Assembly (NCBI GenBank): GCA_964352715.1
Contig: CAYGSU010000048.1
Coordinates: 1 to 31,871 of the forward strand
DNA length: 31,871 bases
Source of the DNA: JAVKBW01 sp964352715
GTDB lineage: Bacteria > Pseudomonadota > Alphaproteobacteria > UBA8366 > Aestuariispiraceae
Direction of reading: 5' to 3'
Below are positions 30,613 through 31,871 of the stretch, one piece after another. How positions within the stretch are numbered: position 1 is the first letter of the stretch; the number at the start of each line of letters is the position of its first letter. The notes under the pieces were generated by a model. It searched no databases and was not told the DNA's origin. It was given only the letters and a program-made list of their open reading frames with translations. Both the position numbers and the translations under genes were made by a program.

Positions 30613-31871
30613 ATGCTTGAAGATAAAGATCGCATCTTCACCAACCTGCATGGCTATCACGCCTGGAACCTGGCGGCTGCGAAGAAACGCGGCGACTGGG
30701 ACAATACCAAGGCGCTGATCGATCTTGGCCGCGACAAGATCGTCGAGGAAATGAAAGCATCCGGCCTGCGCGGGCGCGGCGGGGCGGGTTTCCCGACCGG
30801 CATGAAATGGTCGTTCATGCCGAAGGATACCGGCGGCAAGCCATCCTATCTGGTCGTGAACGCTGACGAATCCGAACCCGGCACCTGCAAGGACCGGGAA
30901 ATCATGCGCAACGATCCGCACAAGCTGATCGAAGGCTGCATTGTCGCCTGCGCCGGCATGGGCGCGTGCGCCGCCTACATCTATATCCGCGGCGAATTTC
31001 GTCATGAATACAAAGTGTTGGAAGCTGCTGTTAAAGAGGCTTACGAAGACGGGCTGGTAGGCAAGAACGCCTGCAAGTCAGGTCTTGATATCGATATCTA
31101 CGTTCATCACGGCGCCGGGGCCTATATCTGCGGCGAGGAAACGGCCCTGATCGAAAGCCTGGAAGGCAAGAAGGGCCAGCCACGACTGAAGCCACCGTTT
31201 CCGGCGATGGCTGGCCTGTACGGCTGTCCGAGCACGGTAAACAACGTGGAAAGCATCGCGGTCGCGCCGACGATCCTGCGGCGTGGCGCGGCATGGTTCA
31301 AATCCTTCGGTCGCGAAAACAACGCCGGCACCAAGCTGTTCTGCGTCTCCGGTCATGTGAACACGCCCTGCAATGTCGAAGAGGCGATGTCGATCCCGAT
31401 GCGGGAACTGCTGGAAACCCATTGCGGCGGCGTTCGCGGCGGCTGGGACAACCTACTGGCGGTCATTCCGGGCGGTTCATCTGTACCGCTTATTCCGAAA
31501 GATATCTGCGACGACGTGCTGATGGATTTCGATGCGCTTAAAGAGGTCAAGTCCGGTCTCGGTACGGCGGCGGTTATCGTCATGGACAAGTCGACCGATA
31601 TCGTGAAGGCAATTGCCCGCCTCAGCTACTTCTACAAGCATGAAAGCTGCGGCCAGTGCACGCCGTGCCGCGAAGGCACCGGCTGGATGTGGCGTGTGAT
31701 GGAACGGCTGGTTGAAGGCCGGGCGACGGTCGAGGAAATCGACATGCTGTGGGATGTGACCAAGCAGGTTGAAGGCCATACGATCTGTGCGCTTGGCGAT
31801 GCGGCGGCGTGGCCGATCCAGGGGCTTATCCGGCATTTCCGGGATGAGATCGTGGACCGGATCAAGAACCG
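30613..31871 (+). CDS. nuoF: NADH-quinone oxidoreductase subunit F (3' end beyond window)
   Basis: This is the 51-kDa-type subunit that binds NADH and FMN and holds [4Fe-4S] cluster N3. There are 419 complete codons and no stop before the window edge, so only about ten to fifteen residues should be missing. The FMN/NADH-binding glycine-rich segment GLRGRGGAGFPTGMKW (about 52-67), the NADESEPGTCKDREIM region, GAYICGEETALIESLEG and the cluster ligands in ESCGQCTPC and HTICALGD are all visible. ATG 30613 lies four bases after nuoE. Confidence 0.97.
   Translation, partial: MLEDKDRIFTNLHGYHAWNLAAAKKRGDWDNTKALIDLGRDKIVEEMKASGLRGRGGAGFPTGMKWSFMPKDTGGKPSYLVVNADESEPGTCKDREIMRNDPHKLIEGCIVACAGMGACAAYIYIRGEFRHEYKVLEAAVKEAYEDGLVGKNACKSGLDIDIYVHHGAGAYICGEETALIESLEGKKGQPRLKPPFPAMAGLYGCPSTVNNVESIAVAPTILRRGAAWFKSFGRENNAGTKLFCVSGHVNTPCNVEEAMSIPMRELLETHCGGVRGGWDNLLAVIPGGSSVPLIPKDICDDVLMDFDALKEVKSGLGTAAVIVMDKSTDIVKAIARLSYFYKHESCGQCTPCREGTGWMWRVMERLVEGRATVEEIDMLWDVTKQVEGHTICALGDAAAWPIQGLIRHFRDEIVDRIKN

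Overview
The window looks like a piece of a core chromosome from a free-living alphaproteobacterium. The main evidence is gene order: trigger factor, clpP, clpX, lon, hupB, tRNA-Val, tRNA-Asp, nuoA-B-C-D-E-F, together with glnB-glnA and an alphaproteobacterial type ParE. The tRNA-His gene keeps the ancestral extra G(-1) and C73. Many Rhizobiales, Rhodobacterales and Caulobacterales have lost this pair, so a Rhodospirillales-like or otherwise early-branching lineage is more likely; I cannot name the genus. The DNA is moderately GC-rich by eye and uniform. I see no insertion sequence, prophage, integrase or CRISPR array.

Layout. (1) 1-3.9 kb: the 5' part of a DEAD-box RNA helicase (minus, cut by the window edge), an isochorismatase-fold hydrolase, an orphan lipoprotein and parE. 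(2) 3.98-7.6 kb: a plus-strand run with a YciA-like acyl-CoA thioesterase, a HAD phosphatase, a ZevA/ZevB-like metal transport pair (DUF1007 plus NicO/RcnA-type permease), a small His-rich periplasmic protein and a GFA-family zinc protein. (3) 7.6-12.2 kb, minus: a SAM-methyltransferase-like protein, glutamine synthetase glnA, PII protein glnB with a well-matched sigma-54 promoter, and a class I aminotransferase. (4) 12.2-19.1 kb: tRNA-His, an APC-like permease, an MDR-type oxidoreductase, a small lipoprotein, the bifunctional NAD(P)HX repair enzyme, an orphan CHASE4 histidine kinase and a 103-aa protein of unknown function behind an exact CtrA box. (5) 19.2-26.4 kb: tRNA-Leu, then the protein quality-control block tig-clpP-clpX-lon and hupB. 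(6) 26.4-31.9 kb: tRNA-Val, tRNA-Asp, a 420-bp leader region and the respiratory complex I operon nuoABCDEF, with nuoF running off the right edge.

How the genes work together. The glnB-glnA unit is the nitrogen assimilation core. Tig, ClpXP and Lon fold or degrade proteins. The nuo genes build the NADH-oxidising arm of complex I. Four tRNA genes and hupB share a TTGACG/TTGACA -35 element 17-18 bp from a -10 element, which gives a usable local housekeeping promoter consensus.

Nothing here is clearly a new multi-gene system. The best leads are the ZevAB-like cluster with its uncharacterised His-rich partner, the CtrA-box gene of unknown function, a sigma-54-like element between clpP and clpX, a histone-like Lys/Ala tail on trigger factor, and a 24-bp-phased hexamer repeat in front of lon.
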